From: Shimia aestuarii
GTDB taxonomy: Bacteria; Pseudomonadota; Alphaproteobacteria; Rhodobacterales; Rhodobacteraceae
Reading direction: 5' to 3'
Assembly: GCF_022814865.1 (NCBI RefSeq)
Contig: NZ_JAKVRD010000023.1
Coordinates: 1 to 62,293 of the forward strand
DNA length: 62,293 nt
Made by a program: the position numbers and the translations under genes. Of the stretch, positions 54,272 through 62,293 are shown one piece after another; position 1 is the first letter of the stretch, and every line of letters begins with the position of its first letter. The notes under the pieces were generated by a model that was not told the origin of the DNA, searched no databases, and was given only the letters and a program-made list of their open reading frames with translations.

Positions 54272-54990
54272 CAGATCGTTCTCTTGAGACCCTGATGGAC
54301 GAAATCGCCCTCGGCCTTGCCGACGAGGCGGAAATGGCCGATCTCGAGGCCCGCGCCCTCGACGACCCGGCCCTCGCCGCGCGTCTCGACTTTGCCCGCG
54401 CCCGGTTTGCGCCGCTTGATGAGACCGCCGATCCCCTGCCCCTGCCCGCCGACTTCTGGAGCCGCGTCGAGCCCGCGCTCGACACCGCGCCCGCCAAGGC
54501 CGACGACGAGTCGTCCGCGCCGTCCAATGTCGTTCCCCTTGCCCCGGCACAAACTGCGCTTGGCCGCTGGCGCGCGACCGCTCTTGGCAGCATCGCGGCC
54601 TCTCTCCTGCTCGCTGTGCTTGTCGGCTGGATGAGCCTCATGCAGCCCGACCCGGTGGTGATCGCCGTGCTCGTCAACGATAGCGGCGAGGCCATCGCCC
54701 TCGTCGAAAGCGGCGCCGACAACACCACCCGCGTGACACTCCTCGAAGCGCCGAACGTCCCCGACGATCAAGTGATGCAAGTCTGGACCAAGCCCGAAGA
54801 CGACGGCCTGCCGGTCTCGCTCGGTCTGCTGTCCTCGGGCACCTCGATGACCTTCACCATCGAAGGCCTGCCAACGCCCCATCCGCAGCAGCTCTACGAG
54901 ATCACCTTCGAACCCGCTGGCGGCTCTCCGACGAACCTGCCGACCGGGCCGATCCTTGGCAAAGGTCTCGCCAAGGAACCTGTGACCTGA
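54268..54990 (+). CDS. RskA-type anti-sigma factor
   Basis: 240 residues: a cytoplasmic anti-sigma region (1-95), one membrane helix (about 103-124) and a periplasmic RskA domain (about 128-235; LLEAPNVPDDQVMQVWTKPE). The start overlaps the sigma stop by ATGA, the usual coupling of a sigma factor with its inhibitor. The periplasmic domain probably senses an envelope signal; DUF4394 may contribute. Confidence 0.87.
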   Translation: MTDRSLETLMDEIALGLADEAEMADLEARALDDPALAARLDFARARFAPLDETADPLPLPADFWSRVEPALDTAPAKADDESSAPSNVVPLAPAQTALGRWRATALGSIAASLLLAVLVGWMSLMQPDPVVIAVLVNDSGEAIALVESGADNTTRVTLLEAPNVPDDQVMQVWTKPEDDGLPVSLGLLSSGTSMTFTIEGLPTPHPQQLYEITFEPAGGSPTNLPTGPILGKGLAKEPVT

Positions 54991-55065
54991 CAGCGCGCGT
55001 TACGTTTCCAATCTTTTGATCTCTGTGAAGAAATCCGCTTACGCCCCGCGGCGCACATACGCGAT

Positions 55066-55098
55066 ACCGACGCAATACCGACGTGATACCGACATTGG
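55066..55098. repeat. Three tandem 11-bp repeats (copy 2)
   Basis: Units at 55066-55076, 55077-55087 and 55088-55098 (last one partial) of ACCGACGYRAT-type sequence, between the anti-sigma gene and the convergent priA end. The first 28 bases match the copy at 26649 except for one C/G change. A T run follows. Confidence 0.8.
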
Positions 55099-55107
55099 TT
55101 TTTCGCG

Positions 55108-57303
55108 TTAATAGAAGCTCTGCGGGTCGATATCGACGGCAAGGCGGATATCCCCCTTCAGGCGGAATTGCCCAACCCATTCGGCCAGTGCCGGCTGAAG
55201 CCGCACCCCCTTGTCCGCCTTCACCAACAGGCGCACCCGATGCCGCCCCCGAATACGCGCAATCGGCGCTGGTGCCGGTCCGTAAACCTGCGCCCCCACC
55301 GCCCTTAACGGCCCATCCTGCCGGGCCAGCGCATTGCCAAGATCAAACACCTGCTGCACGTCCGGCGAGGACAAAATGATCCCCGCCATCCGCCCATAAG
55401 GCGGCACGCCCGCCGCCTGTCGCTCGCGCGCCTCCGCGCTCCAGAAACCTTCCTCGTCGCCTGCCATGATCGACCGGATCACCGGATGCTCCGGCTGAAA
55501 AGTCTGCAGCAACGCCAAGCCCTTACGCTCTGACCGCCCGGCCCGCCCCGCGACCTGCCGCATGAGTTGAAAGGTGCGCTCGGCGGCGCGCAAATCTGAA
55601 CCCTGAAGCCCCAAATCCGCGTCGATCACCCCCACCAGCGTGAGCAGCGGAAAGTTATGCCCCTTTGCGACCAGTTGCGTGCCGATGATGATATCCGCGC
55701 CCCCCGCCGCAATCGCGTTGATCCCCTCTTTCAACGCCCGCGCCGACGCAAACAAATCCGACGACAACACCGCCAACCGCGCCTCCGGCCAGAGCGCCGC
55801 CGCCTCTTCGGCAAGCCGCTCAACACCGGGGCCCACCGGGGCCAGCGTGTCCTCTTTTCCACAGGCCGGACAGACCTCCGGGATCGGCTTCGTCTCGCCG
55901 CACTGGTGGCACACGAGCCGCTTCAGGAACCGATGCTCCACCATCGTCGCATCGCATTGATCACAATTGATTTTTTCGCCACAAGCCCGACAAATCGTCA
56001 CCGGTGCATAGCCGCGTCGGTTGATGAAAAGAAGCGACTGCTCCCCCTTCTCGATCCGCTCCGAAACCTCCCTCTGAAGGGTCGGCGAAACCCACCGCCC
56101 GCGCGGCACCTCCTCCGCCCGCATGTCGATCGCTCGCATCTCCGGCAACACCGCCTCCCCAAAGCGCGACGTCAGCTCCAACCGCTGGTATTTCCCCGCC
56201 TCCGCATTGGCCCAGCTCTCCAAACTCGGCGTCGCCGACGCCAACACCACCTGCGCCACGCAGATCGACGCCCGAAGCACCGCCATATCCCGCGCATTGT
56301 AGAGCACCCCGTCCTCCTGCTTGTAGGACGTGTCATGTTCCTCATCGACGACGATCAACCCAAGATCGCGGAACGGCAGGAAAAGCGCCGAGCGCGCGCC
56401 GATGACCAACTCCGCGCCGCCTTGTCCCACCATCTTCCAGATGCGCCGCCGCTCGGTCATCGTCACGCCCGAATGCCACTCGGCGGGCTTGGTGCCAAAC
56501 CGCGCTTCCACCCGCGTCAGAAACTCCGCCGTAAGCGCGATTTCAGGCAGTAAAACAAGGGCTTGCCGCCCCTTGCGCAGCGTGTCCGCCACCGCCTCGA
56601 GATAGACTTCCGTCTTGCCCGATCCGGTGACCCCGCGCAAAAGCGTTGTGCCGTAGCGCCCCGCCTCAATCCCGGCCCGCATCGCGGCGGCGGCGACGGC
56701 TTGATCCTCTGTCAGATCGCGCTTGGCATAGTCCGGATCGAGCCTCGGAAACGGCATGTCGCGCGGCGTGTCCTCCTCGCGCACCACCCCCTGTTTGGCC
56801 AAGCCTTTGACGACGCTCGATGTCACCCCCGCCATCTCGCTCAACTCCTTGAGCGTAAAGGCCAGCCCGCCATAATCCTGCAAGACCTCGATGACCCGCT
56901 TGCGCGCCTCGGTCTGCCGGTCCGGCTCTCCTTCGCCAAGCCGGAACACTTTGCGCATCGACGGCGGGTCCGAAAGCCCCGGTGCCCGCATTGCAAGCCG
57001 CAGCATCGCATGCAGCGGCGTCAGCGTATATTCGCCCGCCCGCTCAAGAAAGTCCGCCATCTCGCGCCGCATCGGCGCCACGTCGAGCACCCGGTTGACG
57101 GGTCGAATCTTCGCACGGTCATAATCCCCGCGCCCCGGCCCCCAAACCACGCCCGGAACCTTCCTCGGCCCAAGCGGAACCTCTACGAAAGCCCCACGAA
57201 AACAGCCCCCCTCCGGCGCCTTGTAATCAAGCGCGCGGTCAAGCGGTTGCGTCGTCTGCACCGCCACGAGGGCCCCCTCCTCGAAGAAATCCTGCTCCGT
57301 CAC
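55108..57303 (-). CDS. priA: Primosomal protein N' (replication restart helicase PriA)
   Basis: Restarts stalled forks. 731 residues from the GTG at 57303, where the family start MTEQDFFEEGALVAVQTT appears; upstream in-frame ATGs at 57360 and 57375 look spurious. Walker A GVTGSGKT, DEEHD box, and the zinc-binding pairs CRACGEKINCDQC and CHQCGETKPIPEVCPACG follow. Full length. The tandem 11-bp repeat lies just past the stop. Confidence 0.94.
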   Translation of the reverse strand: MTEQDFFEEGALVAVQTTQPLDRALDYKAPEGGCFRGAFVEVPLGPRKVPGVVWGPGRGDYDRAKIRPVNRVLDVAPMRREMADFLERAGEYTLTPLHAMLRLAMRAPGLSDPPSMRKVFRLGEGEPDRQTEARKRVIEVLQDYGGLAFTLKELSEMAGVTSSVVKGLAKQGVVREEDTPRDMPFPRLDPDYAKRDLTEDQAVAAAAMRAGIEAGRYGTTLLRGVTGSGKTEVYLEAVADTLRKGRQALVLLPEIALTAEFLTRVEARFGTKPAEWHSGVTMTERRRIWKMVGQGGAELVIGARSALFLPFRDLGLIVVDEEHDTSYKQEDGVLYNARDMAVLRASICVAQVVLASATPSLESWANAEAGKYQRLELTSRFGEAVLPEMRAIDMRAEEVPRGRWVSPTLQREVSERIEKGEQSLLFINRRGYAPVTICRACGEKINCDQCDATMVEHRFLKRLVCHQCGETKPIPEVCPACGKEDTLAPVGPGVERLAEEAAALWPEARLAVLSSDLFASARALKEGINAIAAGGADIIIGTQLVAKGHNFPLLTLVGVIDADLGLQGSDLRAAERTFQLMRQVAGRAGRSERKGLALLQTFQPEHPVIRSIMAGDEEGFWSAEARERQAAGVPPYGRMAGIILSSPDVQQVFDLGNALARQDGPLRAVGAQVYGPAPAPIARIRGRHRVRLLVKADKGVRLQPALAEWVGQFRLKGDIRLAVDIDPQSFY

Positions 57304-57435
57304 ACCATGCTCGCCTGAAAACCGCCTTGCCGCCCCATAGCGCGCACCCGGGCGCCGCATGAGGGGTTTCAGCATCGCAAAACTTGCGGTAAACGCAAGC
57401 CGAACCGAGGCAAGCCCAGAAAAGGACGCGCAGCC

Positions 57436-58089
57436 ATGAAATTCTTCGTTGATACCGCCGACATCGACGCCATCGCCGAACTGAATGCGCTCGGCATGGT
57501 GGACGGTGTGACCACCAACCCCTCGCTGATCAAGAAATCTGGCCGTGACATCATGGAGGTCACTAAGGAAATCTGCGATCTCGTCGATGGTCCCGTCTCT
57601 GCCGAAGTGACCGCGACCGACGCCGACACGATGATCGCCGAAGGCCGCAAACTGGTCGAGATCGCAGACAACATCGCCGTCAAGGTGCCGCTGACATGGG
57701 ACGGACTCAAGGCCTGCAAAGTGCTCACCGACGAGGGCCACATGGTCAACGTGACGCTCTGCTTCTCCGCCAATCAGGCGCTTCTCGCCGCCAAGGCGGG
57801 CGCGACCTTCATCTCGCCTTTCATCGGCCGCCTCGACGACATCAACCTCGACGGCATGGACCTGATCGGAGACATCCGCGCGATCTATGACAATTACGGC
57901 TACGAGACCCAAATCCTCGCCGCCTCGATCCGCACCGTGAACCACGTCACCCAAAGCGCGCTTGTCGGCGCCGACGTGATGACCGCGCCCCCGGGCGTCA
58001 TCAAGGCGATGGTCAACCACCCCCTGACCGACAAGGGCCTCGACGCCTTCCTCGCCGACATCAAGGCCGCGGGCATCAAGATCCTGTAA
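57436..58089 (+). CDS. tal: Transaldolase (TalA/fructose-6-phosphate aldolase family)
   Basis: Pentose-phosphate enzyme of 217 residues in the short TalC/MipB-type subfamily. The Schiff-base lysine is Lys83 ([12 protein letters not shown]) and TTNPSLI and SFIGRLDD-like [10 protein letters not shown] are present. Divergent from priA. A GGGGC stem-loop follows the stop. Short transaldolases may act as transaldolase or F6P aldolase; the sequence favours transaldolase. Confidence 0.9.
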   Translation: MKFFVDTADIDAIAELNALGMVDGVTTNPSLIKKSGRDIMEVTKEICDLVDGPVSAEVTATDADTMIAEGRKLVEIADNIAVKVPLTWDGLKACKVLTDEGHMVNVTLCFSANQALLAAKAGATFISPFIGRLDDINLDGMDLIGDIRAIYDNYGYETQILAASIRTVNHVTQSALVGADVMTAPPGVIKAMVNHPLTDKGLDAFLADIKAAGIKIL

Positions 58090-58118
58090 GGGGCACAACG
58101 CCCCTCTCTTCCTCTTGC
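58089..58118 (+). terminator. Terminator of tal
   Basis: AGGGGC/GCCCCT stem (58089-58094, 58100-58105) with a five-base loop and a pyrimidine-rich tail CTCTTCCTCTTG. Weak U tract. Confidence 0.5.
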
Positions 58119-58167
58119 CGAAAATATCCCGGGGTGAATTGGCTGTTTTCATGCGCATGCCCGAGGA

Positions 58168-58230
58168 GCTCAAAACCGGTTCCCACTTTTGAGCGACATG
58201 CCGCATGCGGCCAAGAGGGGCAGCGCCCCT
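58168..58230. repeat. Intergenic hairpins between tal and DUF484 gene
   Basis: GCTCAAAA-N11-TTTTGAGC (58168-58194) includes AACCGGTTCCCAC, a motif often seen in alphaproteobacterial repeats. GAGGGGC-AGC-GCCCCTC follows (58214-58230). A further CCCGGGG lies at about 58127. The rest of 58090-58324 shows no gene. Confidence 0.5.
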
Positions 58231-58324
58231 CCCCCGCCCTCCGCTAAAATGCCGCCCAAAAAAGGGGAGGCATTCACGCGCTGCCTCTGTTAAAGTCCCG
58301 CCAAATACCCGGTTAGAGGTCCGC

Positions 58325-59032
58325 ATGAGCAGCAACGCCAAGATCGACGACTCGCTTCGCGAAAAGATCATTTCTGAACCTGACATGATTCTCGACGACC
58401 AGGACGTGATGCACGCCCTGATCGCGGCGAATGAGAAATCCATGGGCGGCAATATCGTCGACCTGCGTGGCATCGCGATGGAACGGCTCGAGGCGCGGCT
58501 CGACCGGCTTGAGGATACGCACCGCTCGGTGATCGCGGCGGCCTATGAAAACCTCGCCGGCACCAATCAGGTGCATCGCGCCATCCTGCGCATGCTCGAT
58601 CCGGTCGAATTCGAACCCTTCCTACACGATCTCGGCGGCGAAGTGGCCGAAATCCTGCGCGTCGATTCCGTGCGCCTCGTGCTCGAATCCGCGCAATCCG
58701 ACGACGAGCCTTCCATTCGCCGCCTTGGCGACGTGCTCTCCGTGGCCGAACCGGGCTTTGTCGATGACTACCTGAGCGGCGGGCGCAATATGCCCATCCG
58801 CCAAGTCACCCTACGCCAGCTTCAGGGCGGCACCACTGCGATCTACGGCGAAAAATCCGACTGGATCCGCTCCGAAGCTTGTCTGAAGCTCGACTTCGGC
58901 GAGGGCCGCTTGCCCGGCCTCCTCGTCATGGGCGCGGAAGACCCGCATCAGTTCACGCCGCAGCAAGGCACCGACCTCCTCGCCTTCTTTGGCGGGGTGT
59001 TCGAGCGCGCCATGCGCCGCTGGTTGTCGTGA
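58325..59032 (+). CDS. DUF484-family protein
   Basis: GAF-like cytoplasmic protein of 235 residues, beginning MSSNAKIDDSLREKIISEPD and with a predicted coiled-coil (AMERLEARLDRLEDTHRSVI) and a C-terminal FEGRLPGLLVMGAEDPHQF-like run GEGRLPGLLVMGAEDPHQF. DUF484 genes commonly precede xerC in proteobacteria. Function unknown. The stop overlaps the xerC GTG by 4 bases. Confidence 0.85.
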   Translation: MSSNAKIDDSLREKIISEPDMILDDQDVMHALIAANEKSMGGNIVDLRGIAMERLEARLDRLEDTHRSVIAAAYENLAGTNQVHRAILRMLDPVEFEPFLHDLGGEVAEILRVDSVRLVLESAQSDDEPSIRRLGDVLSVAEPGFVDDYLSGGRNMPIRQVTLRQLQGGTTAIYGEKSDWIRSEACLKLDFGEGRLPGLLVMGAEDPHQFTPQQGTDLLAFFGGVFERAMRRWLS

Positions 59033-59943
59033 TTTCCCCGGCGGCCCGCGACGCGCTCCAAGACTGGCTTGCCTCGGCCTCTGCGCTCGGCGGTGCCTCC
59101 ACCAACACGTTGACCGCCTACCGCACCGACCTTGTCGAATTCCTCACCTTCCTCACCGAACACAAGGGCGATCCGCAAGGTCTCGCCCCGCTGACCCGCG
59201 TGACAACCTCCGACATGCGCGCTTGGATGGCGCATCTGCGTCGCGGCGGGCTCGGCGCGCGGTCGCTGGCGCGCAAGCTCTCGGCGGTAAAGAGTTTTTA
59301 CCGCTGGTTTTCCGAACGCGACGGGTTCGACGCCACCGCCGTGCTGTCGATCCGCGCCCCGAAGTTCCAAAAGAAGCTCCCCCGCCCCCTTGCCCCCGAC
59401 GCGGCCCGCGCCGTGATCGAGACCGCCGAGGTGCAGGCCTCCGAACCGTGGGTCGCCGCGCGCGACGTGGCGGTTCTGACGCTGCTCTATGGCTGTGGGT
59501 TGCGCATCTCCGAAGCGCTGGCGCTCAATGGTGCGGACGCGCCGCTGCCACGGTCGTTACGTATTCTCGGCAAGGGCGGCAAGGAACGCATCCTGCCCGT
59601 GATCGACGCCGCCCGCGACGCGGTTGACGCCTATGTCGCGGCCTGTCCGTTTCCTGTCGAGGGTGAGGACCCGCTGTTTCGCGGCAAGCGTGGCGGGCGG
59701 CTCTCGCCCCGCATCGTGTCGGGGCTGATGGCCAACCTGCGGATGCAGCTCGGCCTGCCCGCGACTGCCACGCCCCACGCCCTGCGCCATAGCTTTGCCA
59801 CCCACCTTCTCGAGGCTGGCGGTGATCTACGCGCGATTCAGGAACTCCTTGGCCATGCTTCCCTCTCGACGACCCAGGCCTACACGGCGGTCGACACGGC
59901 GCGGCTCATGGAAGTCTACCAAAAGACCCACCCCAAGGCGTGA
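59029..59943 (+). CDS. xerC: Tyrosine recombinase XerC
   Basis: Resolves chromosome dimers at dif with XerD. 304 residues from the GTG at 59029, overlapping the DUF484 stop (GTGA). N-terminal SAM-like domain and catalytic residues Arg159 (GLRISEA), Lys182 or Lys185 (GKGGKER), His250 and Arg253 (PHALRHSFATH), His276 and nucleophile Tyr285 (LSTTQAYTAV). Full family length, so it is the housekeeping recombinase rather than an integrase. Confidence 0.93.
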   Translation: MISPAARDALQDWLASASALGGASTNTLTAYRTDLVEFLTFLTEHKGDPQGLAPLTRVTTSDMRAWMAHLRRGGLGARSLARKLSAVKSFYRWFSERDGFDATAVLSIRAPKFQKKLPRPLAPDAARAVIETAEVQASEPWVAARDVAVLTLLYGCGLRISEALALNGADAPLPRSLRILGKGGKERILPVIDAARDAVDAYVAACPFPVEGEDPLFRGKRGGRLSPRIVSGLMANLRMQLGLPATATPHALRHSFATHLLEAGGDLRAIQELLGHASLSTTQAYTAVDTARLMEVYQKTHPKA

Positions 59944-59958
59944 TCGGCCAAAAGACCC

Positions 59959-60906
59959 TCAGCCGCGCTTGGGAATGATCTCATAGCCCGGCTCCTCCGG
60001 TTCATCATCAATCATTTCCGGCGGGAAGCCCGGTGCGCGAATGTCGAGCCCGGTCGCATCTTCCAGCCGCCGGATGATATTGGGTGAAAGCTCGCGCTCG
60101 CCATACCGCGCGATCCCGTCCTCAAAAATCTCGATCATCTTCGGATTGATCTCGAGCGGCACCCCGGCACGGTCGGCCACATCCTGAAACAGACCGATAT
60201 CCTTCTTCACAAGGTCCATCGTAAAGGAGATATCGCGCGAGCCGTTGAGGATCACCTGACTTTCGGTCTCATGCACGAAGGAATTGCCCGAGGAAATGCG
60301 GATCGCTTCAAAAGCCGTGTTGAGGTCCATCCCCGCTGCCTTCGACGTCACCAATGCCTCGCAAACCGTGAGGAGATTGGCCGTCGCGAGATAGTTCGTC
60401 ACCACCTTGAGAACAGACGCTGTGCCAAGATCGCCCGTATGCAACACGCGCCGCCCCATCTTGGTCAGAAGCGGCAGGATACGCTCGAAGGTCTCGCGTG
60501 CGCAGCCTGCAAAAATCGCGATATTGCCCGTCGCCGCGCGATGACACCCGCCTGAGACAGGGCAATCGACAGCCGCCCCGCCGCGCGCGATGACATCGCC
60601 GCCAAGGCGCTTGACCTCGGCCTCGTCGGTCGTCGACATTTCCATCCAGATCTTGCCCGGTCCCACCTCTGGCAGCATCTCCTGCAGGACCGCATCTGAC
60701 GCCGCCGGGGACGGCAGACAGGTGATCACCGCATCACAGTCGCGCATCATCTGGGCCGGGCTTTCCCCCGCGATCGCCCCGCGCGCAGTGAAATCCGCGA
60801 CAAGCGCCGCATCAAGATCATGCACCACGAGATCAACGCCATTGCGCAAGAGGCTCGCGCTGAGCTTACCACCGACATTGCCAAGTCCGATAAATCCGAT
60901 CTTCAT
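59959..60906 (-). CDS. NAD(P)-dependent beta-hydroxyacid dehydrogenase family protein
   Basis: 315-residue oxidoreductase of the 3-hydroxyisobutyrate dehydrogenase family. Rossmann motif GFIGLGNVGG at 4-13, substrate-binding DCPVSGGCHRAATGN (Cys replaces the second Gly-type residue) and catalytic Lys region GTASVLKVVTNYLATAN. The substrate could be 3-hydroxyisobutyrate, a tartronate-type acid or a sulfonated acid; proximity to ackA-xsc is only suggestive. Separated from ackA by 147 bases, with no shared terminator seen. Confidence 0.78.
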   Translation of the reverse strand: MKIGFIGLGNVGGKLSASLLRNGVDLVVHDLDAALVADFTARGAIAGESPAQMMRDCDAVITCLPSPAASDAVLQEMLPEVGPGKIWMEMSTTDEAEVKRLGGDVIARGGAAVDCPVSGGCHRAATGNIAIFAGCARETFERILPLLTKMGRRVLHTGDLGTASVLKVVTNYLATANLLTVCEALVTSKAAGMDLNTAFEAIRISSGNSFVHETESQVILNGSRDISFTMDLVKKDIGLFQDVADRAGVPLEINPKMIEIFEDGIARYGERELSPNIIRRLEDATGLDIRAPGFPPEMIDDEPEEPGYEIIPKRG

Positions 60907-61053
60907 GCACCCTCTCCCTGCATCACTTACCAGAGAGCCTAGCGGCGCGACTCTCCGTGCAAACCGACCGTTTGCGACATGATGCGAAAAAGCCTTCAGC
61001 AGAGGCCCAGCGGTCTTGCCCCGATGCGCATATCAAGGACACGCCTTTTCAGC

Positions 61054-62130
61054 TCAATGCCTCAGGGGATTGGTGATATTCTGAAAGCAGTGCTTTGCAA
61101 TCTGCCGCTCTTCCTGCGCCGGGACAACATGCACAGGCACATCCCCCAAGAACGTAAGCCCCTCAACAATACGATTCCGTATGGTATCGGCGTTCTCGCC
61201 GATCCCCCCGGTAAAGGCGATCGCATCAAGCCCTCCCATCGCGGCGACCATCGACCCCGCGTGGCGCACGGCCCAGTAACAAAAATGGTCTACCGCCCAC
61301 CGTGCCGCCTCGTCTTTGCGCGGCACGAGCATCGCCATGTCATGCGTCCCGCCAAGCGCCAGCAACCCGCTTTCCTTGTTGAGAATAGTCTCGGCCTGCG
61401 TAACACCGACCTCGCGCGCCAACCGAAGCGCGACAATCGGATCAAGGCTCCCGGCCCGGGTGCCCATGGTAAGCCCATCCAGCGGCGAATAGCCCATCGT
61501 CGTGGCGACGCTCTTGCCGTCTCGAATGGCACAGAGGCTCGCTCCATTGCCAAGATGCAGCGCCAGAAGGCGTGCCGGTACGTCCGCGCCAAGGGCGTCA
61601 ACCATCGACGCATAGGATATCCCGTGAAACCCATAGCGCCGCATTCCCGCCGCGTCCTGCGCCGCCGGAATGGCATAGCGTCGGGCCACCTCGGGATTGG
61701 TGGCATGAAAAGCGGTGTCAAAGACCGCCACCTGCGGAAGATCCGGCGCCACGTCCCGCAGTGCACGAATGACCATCAGGGCGTTTGGATTGTGGAGCGG
61801 TGCAAGTGCGGCACAGGATTCGATCTCGGCCTCCACTTCGGGCGTCACCCGCGCAGGCGCCGTCAGTTTCATACCACCGTGCACAACCCGATGCCCGATC
61901 CCGCCCAGATCGCCAAGACCGATGCGACGCGTCTTCAGCGCACTGAGTATCGCGGCCAAGGCATCGGCATGGCTGGGCATCTCCACCGCAACGCTCTCGC
62001 CGTTGACCTTGAGGCGCGCGGCATCCCCAATCTCCTCGGCGCCGCCACGCAAGACCTCTTCAAGACGCGGCCCGAAGACCGCGAATTTGATGGAAGAGGA
62101 TCCCGCGTTGACGACTAGGATATGGCGCAT
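61054..62130 (-). CDS. ackA: Acetate kinase
   Basis: Converts acetyl phosphate and ADP to acetate and ATP. 358 residues, short for the family (about 400). Sites seen are Asn8 and Ser11 (VVNAGSSSIKF), HRVVHGG, the FDTAFH run with the catalytic Asp, HLGNGASL and GIGENAD. Xsc, 17 bases upstream, produces acetyl phosphate from sulfoacetaldehyde, so AckA probably recovers its energy during taurine breakdown. Confidence 0.92.
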   Translation of the reverse strand: MRHILVVNAGSSSIKFAVFGPRLEEVLRGGAEEIGDAARLKVNGESVAVEMPSHADALAAILSALKTRRIGLGDLGGIGHRVVHGGMKLTAPARVTPEVEAEIESCAALAPLHNPNALMVIRALRDVAPDLPQVAVFDTAFHATNPEVARRYAIPAAQDAAGMRRYGFHGISYASMVDALGADVPARLLALHLGNGASLCAIRDGKSVATTMGYSPLDGLTMGTRAGSLDPIVALRLAREVGVTQAETILNKESGLLALGGTHDMAMLVPRKDEAARWAVDHFCYWAVRHAGSMVAAMGGLDAIAFTGGIGENADTIRNRIVEGLTFLGDVPVHVVPAQEERQIAKHCFQNITNPLRH

Positions 62131-62147
62131 GCCGCCGCCTTCCCGTC

Positions 62148-62293
62148 TCAGCGCTTCATATCTGCGGGGTTGATCCCTGCGACTTGGACGGGTTTGGTCA
62201 TTGCGTCTCTGCGGAAGGGTTCTCCGAGTTCTTGGTTGATGAGGGCTTCGATGAGGGTTGTGATGCCGTTTTTCTGGTCCTCGATGGCCTGTG
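62148..62293 (-). CDS. xsc: Sulfoacetaldehyde acetyltransferase, C-terminal fragment
   Basis: Only the last 47 residues lie in the window; the rest continues to the right. The tail ELGEPFRRDAMTKP followed by VQVAGINPADMKR is typical of roseobacter Xsc, the ThDP enzyme that turns sulfoacetaldehyde and phosphate into acetyl phosphate and sulfite. The reading frame ends TGA at 62148-62150, 17 bases before ackA. Identity rests on the short tail and the ackA context; third positions are richer in A than in the neighbouring genes. Confidence 0.75.
   Translation of the reverse strand, partial: QAIEDQKNGITTLIEALINQELGEPFRRDAMTKPVQVAGINPADMKR

Noticed and set aside
57304..58473. Upstream 390-codon extension of priA
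   Set aside because: It is antisense to transaldolase and to the gap after it; PriA homology begins at the GTG at 57303.
59029..59943. Integrase of a mobile element
   Set aside because: It is the length and context (after DUF484) of housekeeping XerC, without att sites or cargo genes.

Overview
The window is a piece of a high-GC alphaproteobacterial chromosome, almost certainly from the Rhodobacteraceae (Roseobacter group). The basis is gene order and protein type: the miaB-phoH-ybeY-corC-lnt block, Irr divergent from fabA-fabB, tolQRAB-pal-cpoB-tilS-ftsH, ruvCAB, an fhs/chorismate mutase/folD group, and at the right edge the C-terminus of a sulfoacetaldehyde acetyltransferase (Xsc) followed by acetate kinase. 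I saw no rRNA, tRNA, CRISPR array, prophage or insertion sequence. Coding density is very high and most genes are ordinary chromosomal housekeeping or metabolism.

Layout. 1-6.2 kb (minus strand): lnt (cut by the edge), a CorC/HlyC-type CBS protein, ybeY, phoH, two small secreted proteins sharing a 33-residue module, miaB. 6.3-8.7 kb: a glycosyltransferase-like protein, a quinone oxidoreductase-like enzyme and irr. 8.9-12.6 kb: fabA, fabB, a MarR regulator divergent from a membrane protein across a strong palindromic operator, and fabI. 12.7-19.8 kb: VOC protein, FKBP isomerase, a tightly packed HAD / hydrolase / PLP dehydratase / endonuclease-phosphatase run, pcaD and a second hydrolase. 19.9-24.2 kb: pcaB, an MFS efflux protein, an enolase-superfamily enzyme and a SqrR/BigR-type repressor. 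24.2-28.7 kb: a ligase-associated Lhr-like helicase with its PdeM phosphoesterase, a membrane LytTR protein and a thioesterase. 28.8-33.4 kb (minus): folD, chorismate mutase, fhs, a MOSC protein and a methyltransferase.

33.5-45.9 kb (minus): ftsH, tilS, the tol-pal system, ybgC, thpR, a conserved hypothetical and ruvBAC. 46-47 kb: a DUF1127 gene with an apparent sigma-32 (RpoH) promoter and a terminator hairpin carrying CCTCC, then a small membrane protein. 47.4-50.9 kb (minus): prmA, a MATE and an MFS transporter. 51-55 kb (plus): a YeeE/YedE sulfur transporter, a PACE efflux protein and a DUF4394 / ECF sigma / anti-sigma cassette. 55-60 kb: priA (minus), transaldolase, a DUF484 protein and xerC (plus). 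60-62.3 kb (minus): a beta-hydroxyacid dehydrogenase family member, ackA and the xsc end.

Most interesting: the DUF1127/RpoH/CCTCC-hairpin locus (46.0-46.6 kb); the double palindrome at 11.24-11.28 kb; the paired IWVDP-module proteins (3.7-4.6 kb); a near-identical three-unit 11-bp repeat at 26.65 and 55.07 kb; a dispersed palindromic 17-mer (28.8, 43.66 and 47.28 kb); the SqrR-like repressor lacking sulfide genes nearby; an enolase-superfamily enzyme that appears to lack its first metal-binding aspartate; and the DUF4394-ECF-RskA cassette. All functions are inferred from sequence alone; no searches were run.
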